Origin: Lysinibacillus mangiferihumi
Lineage (GTDB): Bacteria; Bacillota; Bacilli; Bacillales_A; Planococcaceae
Assembly: GCF_003049665.1 (NCBI RefSeq)
Contig: NZ_PYWM01000036.1
Coordinates: 1 to 46,349 of the forward strand
Length of the DNA stretch: 46,349 nucleotides
Reading direction: 5' to 3'
Positions 8,643 to 17,563 of the stretch are shown piece by piece (the stretch's first letter is position 1; every line of letters begins with the position of its first letter). A program made the translations under genes and the position numbers. A model generated the notes under the pieces. It did no database searches. It was given only the letters and a program-made list of their open reading frames with translations, and was not told where the DNA came from.

Positions 8643-9077
8643 ATGACTTATGATGAAGTGGAGGCTATTTTATCACAAGTGTTGGACAAAGAATGGGAGG
8701 TCTTTGATTCCCCTTCTACACGGGATTGGGAGGCACTAGAATATAAATTTAACTGTAAATTTAGTGACGACTTTAAGATATTTATTACATTAATGTCTAA
8801 ATATGTGCTTCCGGGAATTTTAAATGTATCAACTGGAGAAAATAATGGCAATGATTTAATAGGATTTGTTTATGATTACGAGATTAAGAATGGTAATTGG
8901 GATGCAAATTTGATCCCATTCCTAGACGTAGGAAATGGAGATTATTTTTGTCTTAGTGCCAAAGAATGTCCGAAATCACCTGTATATTACTACTATAGTG
9001 ACAATTTTGATGTGGAAGAATATAATAAAAACTTTGAAGAATGGATAAAAAAACTACCTCAATTTATTGATGTATAA
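8643..9077 (+). CDS. SMI1/KNR4 (SUKH) family immunity protein
   Basis: A 144-residue SUKH protein. It shows the N-terminal W-x-x-LE-x-K-F-x-C-K-F-S-DDFK segment (residues about 28-45), the central IPFLDVGNGDYFCL strand pair and the closing NFEEWIKKLP helix typical of the family. GAGGGAGG at 8627-8634, eight bases before the ATG at 8643, selects that start over an in-frame GTG at 8625 that overlaps the ribosome site. Likely an orphan immunity gene; no toxin remnant is recognisable directly upstream except the unassigned fragment ending at 8517. Confidence 0.85.
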   Translation: MTYDEVEAILSQVLDKEWEVFDSPSTRDWEALEYKFNCKFSDDFKIFITLMSKYVLPGILNVSTGENNGNDLIGFVYDYEIKNGNWDANLIPFLDVGNGDYFCLSAKECPKSPVYYYYSDNFDVEEYNKNFEEWIKKLPQFIDV

Positions 9078-9088
9078 TATTGGAAAAA

Positions 9089-9118
9089 TTGATAGAATAG
9101 TTTTCTATCAAGTTTTTT
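9089..9118 (+). terminator. rho-independent terminator
   Basis: TTGATAGAA and TTCTATCAA form a perfect nine-base stem with a five-base loop, followed by GTTTTTTG, just after the SUKH gene. Confidence 0.85.
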
Positions 9119-9275
9119 GTATAGAGGTTTGTAATTCAAAGAATGTTATTTTAATTAGTCCAGAGAAAAATTAGTAAAAAATATTGAGTTAATATAGCGC
9201 AACAAGAAATAAAAATATTACTGAACAAATAGAGATATTTAAAATATTATGGTAAAATAAGGATAAATATTTTGA

Positions 9276-9328
9276 ACATATGTAAAGAAAACGCTAAATA
9301 ACGCTTTCATTACATATGTTTTTTATTT
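9276..9328 (+). terminator. hairpin terminator just upstream of the Imm11 gene
   Basis: ACATATGTAA (9276-9285) and TTACATATGT (9310-9319) are perfect inverted repeats enclosing a second short stem (AACGC...), followed by TTTTTTATTT. It lies only about 20 bases before the next start, so it may end transcription from the left or act as a leader attenuator. Confidence 0.65.
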
Positions 9329-9348
9329 ACAAAAAAGGTGTGATGTTA

Positions 9349-9891
9349 ATGAATATATATAGACTTGGAAATGACCATAATTTTAAAGATATAACTTTTT
9401 TAAATATGAAAGATGTTCGGTTTTTTTCAACTTTTAAGGGGCAAAAGATTACTCTGGATTGGACAGAAGAGATTTTTGGTATCTCTGAGGATAAACTTAA
9501 TAGAGGAAAGGTATTAGATTTTGATTCACGTTGTTATGGAGCTACATTAATAGTAAAAAAGAAATTTGAAAAGTTATTTATTGAAGAATTCCCCAACATT
9601 ATAGAAACCTTGCCAATAAAAATTAAAGGGATTTCAGAAGATTATGTATATATAAATGTAACTAACGTGGTGACGGCAATTAATTTTGAAGGTTTAGATT
9701 TGCAAGAATCTCTTGCAATGATGCAAAGTGAAAACATCAGATTTAATTTAGATAAAGTAGAAAATGAAACTTTATTTAGAGATGCTAAAGTTAGTTCAAA
9801 TTATTATTGTACACAAAAGTTTGTAGATTTTATTAAGGAAACGAGAATTAACGGATTAAATTTCCGAAAGGTAGGGACAATGGAAGACTAA
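9349..9891 (+). CDS. Imm11 (DUF1629)-like immunity protein, paralogue 1
   Basis: A 180-residue protein. The middle L-x-F-D-S-R-C-Y-G, the strand segment YVYINVTNVVTAINFEGLD and the ending F-R-D-A...F-V-D-F-I...I-N-G-L-x-F match the DUF1629/Imm11 pattern, in which the C-terminus reads 'variably folded then F..k.i...gltGl.F'. A close paralogue lies at 17774. The ATG at 9349 aligns with the paralogue's start and has AAAGGTG eight bases upstream; an in-frame ATG at 9316 is inside the preceding terminator and is rejected. Imm11 proteins are predicted toxin antidotes. Confidence 0.75.
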   Translation: MNIYRLGNDHNFKDITFLNMKDVRFFSTFKGQKITLDWTEEIFGISEDKLNRGKVLDFDSRCYGATLIVKKKFEKLFIEEFPNIIETLPIKIKGISEDYVYINVTNVVTAINFEGLDLQESLAMMQSENIRFNLDKVENETLFRDAKVSSNYYCTQKFVDFIKETRINGLNFRKVGTMED

Positions 9892-10017
9892 ATGTAGAAA
9901 ATGAATTTTTGGATTATTATAGAACTACAAATAAAGATGTTAAATAATGTCAAATCATAGACCGTTAAAAAATGATGTAGCAATATATCAAATATAAACG
10001 GTAGGATAGACTTTTTT

Positions 10018-10125
10018 ATGAAACAATTAGAAAAATCAATATTAAAATTCATACAGGTGATGAGTGAATATCCAGAAGAAGAATCCCCCGTTGAAAAAAA
10101 TGGAGGAGTACGTTATAGGAAATAA
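10018..10125 (+). pseudogene. 35-codon N-terminal scrap
   Basis: ATG at 10018 to TAA at 10123-10125, reading MKQLEKSILKFIQVMSEYPE then EEESPVEKNGG. It looks like the first helix of a helical immunity protein cut short. The flanking 9892-10230 holds nothing else I can assign. No good ribosome site at the usual distance. Confidence 0.35.
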
Positions 10126-10230
10126 TTGTTTTCCGTTTAGCAAATGGTAGAGGGGTATCTCCCCCTTAAACGTCAGCAACTATTAGAACCTATTTCGTAG
10201 ATTTTATAAAACTACAGAGAGGTAAAAGGT

Positions 10231-11097
10231 ATGAGAAGAGAGCTAATAATACTACCTAAAATGGGGATAAACGAAGTAAGGCTATCTATGACATCTTCAG
10301 ACTTAAAATATGTCTTAGGTGAATTGGAAAAGAAACCTGTCAAAGGAAAAGAATTTTTTCAATTTCATGATGATTCTATATTTCATTTTGTAGAGGATGT
10401 TTTGGTAAGTATATCAGTAAACAATCCAGAGATTATTTTATTGAATGAACATAAAATAGATTTAATGAATGAATCAAAGCAATTTTTATTCAAAGAAAAT
10501 CCGTATTTTGTGGATGGATGCTATATATTTCCACAATATAACATGACGATTTACGGTTTAGACTGTACTAATGATGGCATTCAAATAACAATTTATTTAG
10601 ATAACCAAAAATATATTTATGAGAAAGGAATAAAATTAGGTACTCAATTCAGAAGTATTGAGAATCAGCTGAAAAACTTAAAATATGAAATTACTCCGTA
10701 TCAATCTGTGGGATTATTGAAATTCGGTATGCAGCCGAGTGAAGTTGAAAATATATGGGGAATGCCTTTAAAAACAAGCAAGAATACTAAAAAAGGTATA
10801 ACAACAGAAAACTGGAAGAATAGTCAAGCAATCTATAATGAAAAAGGACAGTTAATTCAAATAGCTTTAAATTGTAAAGAGGATGTTTTTATTGATAATA
10901 AATTGTTATCAAAAATCGGCTCTAAATTGGATAGTTTGAAAAATGAAGAGTACTTTATCAACAGAAACTATAAAATATTTTTCAAGTTTGGCATTGCATT
11001 AGACAATTTAGGAAACCTTTCTTCTAAAGATTTTGTTTATATTTTTTCAGAAGAAATGATTCCTTACTGGAAAGATTTTTATCGCCCTATAATCTAA
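10231..11097 (+). CDS. two-repeat protein of unknown family, probable immunity protein
   Basis: A 288-residue soluble protein built of two copies of one module: residues about 12-32 (GINEVRLSMTSSDLKYVLG) and 160-180 (VGLLKFGMQPSEVENIWGMP) share the pattern G-(I/L)-x3-(L/F)-x-M-x-S-(D/E)-(L/V)-x3-(L/W)-G, each followed by a beta-rich stretch. The turn-helix-turn of each repeat recalls BamE/SmpA-like or BLIP-like modules, which is structural guesswork. GAGGT precedes the ATG by about ten bases. Context suggests immunity. Confidence 0.6.
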   Translation: MRRELIILPKMGINEVRLSMTSSDLKYVLGELEKKPVKGKEFFQFHDDSIFHFVEDVLVSISVNNPEIILLNEHKIDLMNESKQFLFKENPYFVDGCYIFPQYNMTIYGLDCTNDGIQITIYLDNQKYIYEKGIKLGTQFRSIENQLKNLKYEITPYQSVGLLKFGMQPSEVENIWGMPLKTSKNTKKGITTENWKNSQAIYNEKGQLIQIALNCKEDVFIDNKLLSKIGSKLDSLKNEEYFINRNYKIFFKFGIALDNLGNLSSKDFVYIFSEEMIPYWKDFYRPII

Positions 11098-11182
11098 CGA
11101 TGCTCATAAAGACTTGAAATCAACGCGGAATCAGAATTAAACCCAAAAGTGCCATGTAAGCAGTTACTAAGGAGTGAAAAGG

Positions 11183-11620
11183 ATGTTTATGGAATGCTCT
11201 ACTCAACTAACGATAAGTGATGTAAATGATGTTGAGACTATATTGGGATTTAAATTACCACAACAGCTTAAAGAACATTATTTACAATTTAATGGGGGTG
11301 TACCAGTCAAACCTTGTTATTACGCGCAAGAAGTTGATCTTGAAACGGAAATTGCAGAGTTTTCACCTATAAAACATAAAAATAGCTCAAAATTACTAGA
11401 AGAAAGGTACCTAGATTTAATAAATAGAGATGTACTCCCGAATAAATATCTCCCATTTGCAAATGATTGGGGTGGAAATTTATTTTGTATAGATTTAGAA
11501 AACGACAGTGTTGTTCTTATTTGGATGGACCTGGGTGAGGTTACAGAAAGAAGCATTAATTTTTTATCTAATAACTTTGTCACTTTTATAAATAACCTTG
11601 AAGCATCTGAGGTTGATTAA
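11183..11620 (+). CDS. SMI1/KNR4 (SUKH) family immunity protein
   Basis: A 145-residue SUKH protein with the classic elements: LGFKLPQQLKEHYLQFNGG at about residues 22-40, LPFANDWGGNLFCIDL near 92-107, and a closing NFVTFINNL helix. A paralogue lies at 15836 with the same start MF-x-C-S-x-QLT, which supports the ATG at 11183; GGAG sits eight bases upstream, and an in-frame GTG at 11174 overlaps it. SUKH proteins with the PFA-D-GG-N signature are commonly encoded after HNH-type nuclease toxins. Confidence 0.9.
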   Translation: MFMECSTQLTISDVNDVETILGFKLPQQLKEHYLQFNGGVPVKPCYYAQEVDLETEIAEFSPIKHKNSSKLLEERYLDLINRDVLPNKYLPFANDWGGNLFCIDLENDSVVLIWMDLGEVTERSINFLSNNFVTFINNLEASEVD

Positions 11621-11691
11621 TATATAAATAGGTAAAAAATGGAATGTTACATAAAAATCTATTCGAAGCGGCCAAGAAAGGAGTGTTTAAC

Positions 11692-12816
11692 ATGACAAAA
11701 CTTGAACAAATATTTCAAGAAAACGAAGAGGTTTTTTATGAAATTTATACTGCAATTCGTGAGAACAATATTAACAAATTAGATAATTTATTGTCTAAAA
11801 ACCCAGAGTTTATTCATGTTCCCGTTTATGGAGATGAGAAAAAAAATGAGAGTTTGTTACATTTTGCTGCTTTTCTTGAAAAAAGAAATATATGCATCTA
11901 TTTAATTAAATCTGGGATTGATATTAATTTCGTAGACGGTTTTAATCATACACCATTAAAATTTTTCGCTTCTCATGGTGATTTAGAGTGTATAAAAGAT
12001 TTTATATTAAAAGGTGCATGGGTAGATGGAGATTGCAGAGGAATTATTACACCATTAATCTCTGCGGTAATTGAGGGACATAGAGAAATTGTTAAGTATC
12101 TGCTGGACTGTGGAGCTGACATAAATAGATTACATCGTAGATTGAATCAAACACCATTAGACTTGGCCACCTCGTATGGACATCAAGACATATTTGAGTT
12201 ATTGAAGACAAGAGGTGGATTATCGGCACAAGTTCAAATGGATTTAATGATTGAAAGAGGAGACGGTATTTTAGCACACATTGATAATAACGTAGGTTCA
12301 ATACTATCTACAGTATTAAAAAAAGATACTCTGGATTTAAGAACAGCCTTAATAGAAAAAGACAAGAAATTTAAGTTACTATTTACTATTGGTGTGTTTG
12401 AATCCTTCCCAAGAATTGAATTGATGATGAGTGTCCCATATGATTGGCCAATAAATCTACAACTCGTTGAAGAAAAATGTGTTGAATCATTTCCAGTACA
12501 ATTAATGTTTTTGTTGGGCCAATATAGGTTGGGTGGCAATGAACTTCATGAAGGGATGGTTATTGAAAAGACGGATACGAAATGGAATCATCTAGAATGG
12601 CCAGAAAGCATTGATGCATTTATTCTAACAGATTATCAATTTAATCCTCATTCTGAGCACGTTGTGGAAGTTAAGGAAGTTGATAATGAAGTTAGTTTGT
12701 TGCTACTGATTCCAGTTAAATATCCGAAAACTGGTTGCCCAAAGGGAAGTAAAATGGACGATTGGTTAAATAAACACCGTTCAGCAAAGTGGGGAAAAGT
12801 ATCCTTAAAGGTATAA
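11692..12816 (+). CDS. ankyrin-repeat plus SUFU-domain protein, copy 1
   Basis: A 374-residue cytosolic protein. Residues about 53-185 form four ankyrin repeats (for example ITPLISAVIEGHREIVKYLL at 118-137), and about 195-374 form a suppressor-of-fused (SUFU) domain with PRIELMMSVPYDWP and a DAFILTDYQF segment; B. subtilis YqcF, a toxin antidote, is of this SUFU type. From residue 109 on the protein matches the copy at 20183 except V-to-I and C-to-Y changes, while residues 1-108 are only moderately similar. AAAGGAG precedes the ATG at 11692; an in-frame ATG at 11644 lacks a site and has no counterpart in copy 2. Confidence 0.85.
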   Translation: MTKLEQIFQENEEVFYEIYTAIRENNINKLDNLLSKNPEFIHVPVYGDEKKNESLLHFAAFLEKRNICIYLIKSGIDINFVDGFNHTPLKFFASHGDLECIKDFILKGAWVDGDCRGIITPLISAVIEGHREIVKYLLDCGADINRLHRRLNQTPLDLATSYGHQDIFELLKTRGGLSAQVQMDLMIERGDGILAHIDNNVGSILSTVLKKDTLDLRTALIEKDKKFKLLFTIGVFESFPRIELMMSVPYDWPINLQLVEEKCVESFPVQLMFLLGQYRLGGNELHEGMVIEKTDTKWNHLEWPESIDAFILTDYQFNPHSEHVVEVKEVDNEVSLLLLIPVKYPKTGCPKGSKMDDWLNKHRSAKWGKVSLKV

Positions 12817-12818
12817 AC
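12015..12818 (+). repeat. 804-bp near-identical direct repeat, copy 1
   Basis: Matches 20506-21309 with three mismatches that I can find (two near 12714-12717 and one at about 12737). It begins abruptly inside the ankyrin region and ends just after the stop codon. Sequence on either side is clearly diverged. Confidence 0.95.
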
Positions 12819-12972
12819 TGAGAGAAGTTAATTATTTTTGGAAAACTCCTATCGAAGCCTTTGATAAACAAATACGAAGGAACAAGAGAGATTATTAGCT
12901 TTCAATGCTAACGGGGAGCTATTAAAGTAAACCAGCCAAGCGCAAATACTAAAGGTTAATTTAGGAGGGACT

Positions 12973-13482
12973 ATGTCTTTTGAAAAGTTAAAATATATTT
13001 TACCTGAATCTATTTCAAGAAAAGTTCCATATAATGATTGTGAATGGAGGGAAGTGGAAAATAAATTAGGCATTGTATTGCCATCAGACTATAAAAAGTT
13101 AATCAATTTATATGGATCTTGTACTATCGGCGGCTTTATAATGATTTACTCTCCTTTTACAAAAAATGAGAATATAAATTTATTGAATCAACAAAAAATA
13201 AATAAAGAAGCCTATCTAACGTTAAAGGTGAATTTCCCAGAGGACTTTCCATATGAAGTATTCCCATCAAATGGCGGCGGATTATTGCCTTGGGGGCGAA
13301 CAGAAAATGGAGATACATTGAATTGGATTGTGGATATTAATCAAAGGGACTGGGTTATAATGGTAGATGATAACTCAGGTAATTATTTTAAATATAAAGG
13401 CTCTATGATTGAATTTCTCTATGACATATTAAGTGAAAACATTATTTGTCCTATATTTCCCGATGACTTTCCTAATAAATAG
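12973..13482 (+). CDS. SMI1/KNR4 (SUKH) family immunity protein
   Basis: A 169-residue protein of the SUKH type: W-R-E-V-E-x-K-L-G-I-V-L-P-S-D-Y-K (about residues 24-40), a central LPWGRTENGDTLNWIVD at about 103-119 and the C-terminal MIEFLYDIL helix. The LPWG-x-x-x-NGD-x-x-x-W motif marks a well-known SUKH subgroup. AGGAGGG lies close before the ATG. The 150 bases upstream contain a coding scrap (reading GELL near 12915) that may be toxin debris. Confidence 0.9.
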   Translation: MSFEKLKYILPESISRKVPYNDCEWREVENKLGIVLPSDYKKLINLYGSCTIGGFIMIYSPFTKNENINLLNQQKINKEAYLTLKVNFPEDFPYEVFPSNGGGLLPWGRTENGDTLNWIVDINQRDWVIMVDDNSGNYFKYKGSMIEFLYDILSENIICPIFPDDFPNK

Positions 13483-13698
13483 TAAAAATCTTTACTCTCT
13501 TAATTGATTTAAAAGGTTTTTATGATTGGTAAGTTGAAATGGTGTGGGAAATATGCAGTCGGTCTAATAATTTAACATTGATAGCAGAACTTCAATTTAT
13601 TTCGTCAAGTTTGCTGGAATAAAAGTTATGCATATAAACATAAAAATATAACCGTTAAGTTTATTACAAACACTAAATTTAAAGTAGAGGTTTATTAT

Positions 13699-14157
13699 AT
13701 GGTTTTTTCAATAGTTACAGATACCGCTGGTGCAAGAGTTGGTGAATTAGCTAGTGAATTAAGAAACGCATTGGAAACTAATATTAATTCAAAATATAGT
13801 AATGTCGATGTTTCGATTGGGATAGTCTTTAGATGCTTACCTGAATCATATGGAAGAAAGTCATTTATTAGATATACTAAAAAAGATAACTATCTGACTA
13901 TTGATATTGCAGTTACGGTAGAAGAATATGAAAAAATGTATAAAGTAGAGCAAAGGTATAATTTAGGAAAACTATTTATAGAATTTTTAAACACTGCGTT
14001 AGAAAAATACACCTTTGAAGGGCTTGAAAAAGAAAGGTTCATAAGTGACATTAAAGTATGGGCTGGAGAAATCCCTTTGAAAATGGATAATGGTTCAACA
14101 AAATTGGGTAATTGGTTTAATGAAGAGATTGATTGGTCAGTGGATCTTAATAAATAA
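13699..14157 (+). CDS. hypothetical protein, probable immunity protein
   Basis: A 152-residue soluble protein of unknown family. It starts with MVFSIVTDTAGARVGELASE and has a helix-rich middle with VEEYEKMYKVEQRYNLGK, ending in GNWFNEEIDWSVDLNK. AGAGG about ten bases upstream supports the ATG. No catalytic motif is evident. A strong terminator follows at 14248, so it ends a transcription unit. Confidence 0.55.
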   Translation: MVFSIVTDTAGARVGELASELRNALETNINSKYSNVDVSIGIVFRCLPESYGRKSFIRYTKKDNYLTIDIAVTVEEYEKMYKVEQRYNLGKLFIEFLNTALEKYTFEGLEKERFISDIKVWAGEIPLKMDNGSTKLGNWFNEEIDWSVDLNK

Positions 14158-14247
14158 ATAAGCAACAGTACTGAAAGAATGTAAATTTATTATGAGTAAT
14201 ATTTAGGAATAATAAATCTTTTTAAAAGTGTCCGATTTTTCAATGCC

Positions 14248-14284
14248 AAAACACATGTAGTGATTTCATTACATGTGTTTTTTG
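14248..14284 (+). terminator. rho-independent terminator
   Basis: ACACATGTA (14251-14259) pairs with TACATGTGT (14270-14278), followed by a T run. No intact gene over 45 codons lies between here and 14631. Confidence 0.9.
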
Positions 14285-14429
14285 TTAGAAATATAACCTG
14301 CATGTGGTAAAACTTTTTACATGAGAAACAAAAGGGAATTTATACAATAATCATGTTTAGAAAGAGGGCAGCAGGTTACTTAAGTATTATTTTTTCAAAA
14401 TTATGTTGAATAATAGAAGGGAAAATAAT

Positions 14430-14561
14430 ATGGTTAAAAGAAATAATGGGAATTTTTGTGTACTGAGGTTTAGTAATTACAACTTAATATGCTGTCCAGA
14501 TACAACATCCTTAGGTTTTAAAAAAGCAAAAACTATTGGGGTATATATGCTCATCAAATAA
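14430..14561 (+). CDS. possible 43-residue small protein or fragment
   Basis: ATG at 14430 to TAA at 14559-14561, with AAGGG about ten bases upstream. It reads MVKRNNGNFCVLRFSNYNLI then CCPDTTSLGFKKAK. It could be a real small protein or the start of a truncated immunity gene; no relative recognised. The surrounding 14285-14630 has nothing else. Confidence 0.35.
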   Translation: MVKRNNGNFCVLRFSNYNLICCPDTTSLGFKKAKTIGVYMLIK

Positions 14562-14630
14562 GTCCATAAATCAAAAAGTGGATTCAAAAAAGTAATGCGC
14601 GTCCCAAAAAGTGAAGTGGGGTTGATTTTA

Positions 14631-15110
14631 ATGTATGAAGAAATAGAAAAAATTATAGATTGCTTAAAAGAAGGATTAGAAGAAGATCCTTCAAGTATTG
14701 TTTTTGGAAAATTAAATGATGGGATCGGAGAAATGAATGAAACAAATACCTTGAAATTAGGCGTTTATTACAATTTATTACGTTTAACTAATGGAGCACG
14801 GTGTGGCGATATTGATTTGTGGAGTTACAGTGAATTAGAAAAAAATCAATTTGTTCTCTTAAATATACAGGATGACAAAGAATCGTGGTTATCCATTGGC
14901 CAGATTCTTTATGAACCATTAATAATGAACAGATTTAATGGAAATGTTTTTAAATATATCGTAGATGAAGATTCTATGGAATGTTTTGGAGAATTTAATT
15001 TCTTTTTAAAAAATTCCGTTTTGGGATCTGGTTATTGTAACATTATCCCGAATTCTGAAAATGATGATTGGTTTATGTTTTTAAAAAAGAAAGGAATAAT
15101 TTCTGTCTAG
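14631..15110 (+). CDS. SUKH-like (SMI1/KNR4) protein
   Basis: A 159-residue soluble protein. The segment YYNLLRLTNGARCGDIDLWS (about residues 43-62) is the SUKH 'helix then NGG/NGA turn' element and the later SWLSIGQILYEPLIMN replaces the usual LPFA strand; the C-terminus is less typical. ATG 14631 is chosen with AAGTGGGG upstream; an in-frame ATG at 14595 would add 12 residues without a ribosome site. Probable orphan immunity gene. Confidence 0.65.
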   Translation: MYEEIEKIIDCLKEGLEEDPSSIVFGKLNDGIGEMNETNTLKLGVYYNLLRLTNGARCGDIDLWSYSELEKNQFVLLNIQDDKESWLSIGQILYEPLIMNRFNGNVFKYIVDEDSMECFGEFNFFLKNSVLGSGYCNIIPNSENDDWFMFLKKKGIISV

Positions 15111-15218
15111 GAGATTAAAGATGGAAATCGAGTAGCGGATTTTTAAGAACAACCTTCCCGCACCGTATTTGTAATAGAATACATAATGAAAATTTAATAG
15201 GAGTTGTAAGAAGTAGTA

Positions 15219-15806
15219 GTGAAAAAATTAAAATTGATGTTATATGCTCCGGGGTTAGTAATATTTGATCCACTAACATTAACAAACTATTTGGAGAAAA
15301 ATAATATTTTTGAAAACGATTTGCTAAAATTTTTTAGTGAAAATGAAAAAATGGGTCGAGAGGTTATATCAAAAGGTTGCATTATTCCAATATACGAAAT
15401 TCCTGAACTTGATGATTATTATCGATTAATAATTAACCCTGAAAAAGAAAATATTGCGATACCTAAAGAAAATTTAATTTTTACTTCAATACCTTATCCG
15501 CTACAAGTCACAAGCGGAAATGTCATTATATCAGATATCTCTGCGATAATTGATTGGGATAAAGACTATTACTTAAACTATGAAAATTTAAAAGATGAAA
15601 GCTATGACAATTGTGACAGTGTTCAGTTGTCAAAAAACAATTATTCAGTTAAAATAACGGGTTACTGTGGAAATAATTTGAAATCAAATACTGAGTTTGG
15701 ATATATTTTCCATTTTAGGACTACTCAAATACTACCTCACTTTGATTTTACAAAGAGTATCGATGAGTATAATTTTGTCGTTGACCCAGAAAATCGAAGG
15801 ACATAA
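15219..15806 (+). CDS. hypothetical protein, probable immunity protein, GTG start
   Basis: A 195-residue soluble protein. The GTG at 15219 is the first usable start after an in-frame stop; GGAG lies about 15 bases upstream, farther than usual, and a GTA-GTA-GTG run separates them. The sequence is beta-rich with LIFTSIPYPLQVTSGNVIIS in the middle and FHFRTTQILPHFDFTKS near the end. I do not recognise the family. It precedes a SUKH gene by 29 bases, likely in one transcript. Confidence 0.55.
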   Translation: MKKLKLMLYAPGLVIFDPLTLTNYLEKNNIFENDLLKFFSENEKMGREVISKGCIIPIYEIPELDDYYRLIINPEKENIAIPKENLIFTSIPYPLQVTSGNVIISDISAIIDWDKDYYLNYENLKDESYDNCDSVQLSKNNYSVKITGYCGNNLKSNTEFGYIFHFRTTQILPHFDFTKSIDEYNFVVDPENRRT

Positions 15807-15835
15807 AAATACTATAGAGCATAGGGGGAGTATAA

Positions 15836-16294
15836 ATGTTTTATTGTTGCTCATCTCAGTTAACACAAAAAGATTTAGAAGAAGTTGAGATCCTATTAAA
15901 CCTTCAATTACCTTTAGAATTGAAGGAACATTACCTTCAATATAATGGTGGTGTACCTAATAACCCATGCTTTTTTGAAGAAAATTCAGGTCTGGAAACT
16001 AGGGTCCATGTTTTTCTTCCTTTAAAATTTAATAACAATTTAGGGTACACATTGGAAAAGGGATTTTTGGATTTTAAGTCCAAAAAGATTATTCCTGAAA
16101 AGTATCTTCCATTTGCAAATGACGCAGGAGGGAATGTTTTTTGTATAAACCTTGATTCAAAGGAAATTGTATTAGTTTATTTAGATTTAGGAGAAGTGAC
16201 GAACAGATGTATTAAATTTTTAGCAAATAGTTTTACGGAATTCATCAATAATCTTGAGGAATGTTTGGATGACGAAGTAGAAGATGATTTCTGA
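15836..16294 (+). CDS. SMI1/KNR4 (SUKH) family immunity protein, paralogue of 11183
   Basis: A 152-residue SUKH protein with LPLELKEHYLQYNGGVP (about residues 27-43), YLPFANDAGGNVFCINL (about 89-105), a V-x-L-D-L-G-E-V-T strand and a closing SFTEFINNL helix. It resembles the SUKH gene at 11183 over its full length, and both begin MF-x-x-CS. GGGGGAG six bases before the ATG supports the start. The acidic tail DDEVEDDF is extra. Confidence 0.9.
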   Translation: MFYCCSSQLTQKDLEEVEILLNLQLPLELKEHYLQYNGGVPNNPCFFEENSGLETRVHVFLPLKFNNNLGYTLEKGFLDFKSKKIIPEKYLPFANDAGGNVFCINLDSKEIVLVYLDLGEVTNRCIKFLANSFTEFINNLEECLDDEVEDDF

Positions 16295-16414
16295 TATGAA
16301 TAAAGTCCATTGTTTAATATATACGGACAAGCTAGGAGAGTATTAAATTTGTAAGAGAAGAAAAAGGTCATTTGAAGAACTACTTTGAATAACAAGACTT
16401 TGGAGGGAATCAAA

Positions 16415-16930
16415 ATGGAAGCGAGGATGTACATTGAACGATGGTGGGGAGAATATATTGGCGGAACAGATGATACTTGCACTTTAATTGATTATTTGGT
16501 TAACAGAGAATTTGAGATAGAAATCCCCGTAGAGATAAACGTTAAAAATATGTTGCAAGACTTCCAACTGACTAATGCTCGGGAAATAAAAGACTTTCGC
16601 CAAACGAAGGATATTTACTTTAGTAACGATAACGGCCATCGTCAGGATATAGGTTGTGCAATCAATTTTTTAATGGATGTTACAGCTATTATTGTTGAAT
16701 GTCAAAAAAACGAAAAGGTTCGCCTTGTGGATTTGGATGGAGGCAACTTGGACAAAAATGCTGTTATTTCTTTAAAAGTAGAAAAAGAAGATCTGGCACT
16801 GCTAAGGGGAATATTAGAGGATTTTGTTCATCACCCTTTACGTTATGATTTGGCTGAGTTTTGTTCTGAAGATGATATGAGAGAAATTGCAAAACACTGT
16901 AAGGAAATTATAGCAGAACTAAACATGTAA
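16415..16930 (+). CDS. conserved-looking hypothetical protein, probable immunity protein
   Basis: A 171-residue soluble protein beginning MEARMYIERWWGEYIGGTDD, with GGAGGG seven bases upstream of the ATG at 16415 (an in-frame TTG at 16385 is unsupported). It has a beta-rich N-terminal half, an I-x-F-L-M-D-V-T-A-I-I-V strand and a helical C-terminal third with REIAKHCKEIIAEL. I have seen similar proteins next to Bacillus contact-dependent toxin genes but cannot name the family with confidence. Confidence 0.6.
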   Translation: MEARMYIERWWGEYIGGTDDTCTLIDYLVNREFEIEIPVEINVKNMLQDFQLTNAREIKDFRQTKDIYFSNDNGHRQDIGCAINFLMDVTAIIVECQKNEKVRLVDLDGGNLDKNAVISLKVEKEDLALLRGILEDFVHHPLRYDLAEFCSEDDMREIAKHCKEIIAELNM

Positions 16931-17026
16931 ACAGCGGTTGAAGAAGCAAGGATAGGAATTTATGGAGGGCTATGAAAATAGCGCTGTGCGAACTAGTAGA
17001 ATTATGATTTGAGGAGAGGCGTTACG

Positions 17027-17563
17027 ATGAGTATTGGCTTGAAAGAGATATGGGATGGGGAAATCCCAGCGGATGAAATGGCTTTAGCGGAGCTATCTGA
17101 TAAAATATGGGAGATTGGCGGACTGGACGCGATTCAAGAGAAGGTTTCGCCAGAGTTATTTCAACTTCACATTGCTATCAATACGATTGGCAACTGGCAG
17201 TCGGATGGTTGGGACGGTATCTTTGCGTATCAGTCGGAACTCGTACCGCATATTTCAGAAGTTTTGGCGAAATTTGGCTTGCAGCATTTGCAGCATGCTT
17301 TTGACGAAGTCTATGCAATTTTTCCAGATTTTATTACTTTTGAGGATAATTCACTTTATTGTGACATGATTAACTTCCTGCACAATATACGACATAAAGT
17401 AAGTGAAGATCGTTTGAATGCGTACACACAAGAAGAGCGTCAAGCCATGGTGAAGCAATATCAGGATAAGATTCATCAATTGGATAAAATGACGGGGCCT
17501 CTATGGGGATATGGCAGCCCAATGGATGGTTGGGCCATAATCTTTGATTATATAAAGGATTAG
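17027..17563 (+). CDS. DMP19/DUF4375-like hypothetical protein
   Basis: A 178-residue soluble protein. The helix pattern with IGNWQSDGWDGIFAYQSELV and H-x-x-E-V-L-A-K-F-G-L recalls the DUF4375/DMP19 family (usually 'E-x-N-N-G-G-F-x-Q-Y-F-x-N'), but the central motif is not identical, so the match is weak. GAGGAG precedes the ATG at 17027 by ten bases. The gene looks richer in G+C than all its neighbours and has a different codon style, which suggests a separate origin. Ends with GYGSPMDGWAIIFDYIKD. Confidence 0.5.
   Translation: MSIGLKEIWDGEIPADEMALAELSDKIWEIGGLDAIQEKVSPELFQLHIAINTIGNWQSDGWDGIFAYQSELVPHISEVLAKFGLQHLQHAFDEVYAIFPDFITFEDNSLYCDMINFLHNIRHKVSEDRLNAYTQEERQAMVKQYQDKIHQLDKMTGPLWGYGSPMDGWAIIFDYIKD

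Noticed and set aside
9316..9348. Upstream ATG for Imm11 copy 1
   Set aside because: It lies in the right arm of a terminator hairpin and has no counterpart in the paralogue.
11644..11691. Longer start for ankyrin-SUFU copy 1
   Set aside because: No ribosome site before 11644, and copy 2 starts at the position matching 11692.
17107..17369. Two further + strand frames overlapping the gene at 17027
   Set aside because: They exist because this gene is G+C-richer and has fewer chance stops; no starts with ribosome sites.
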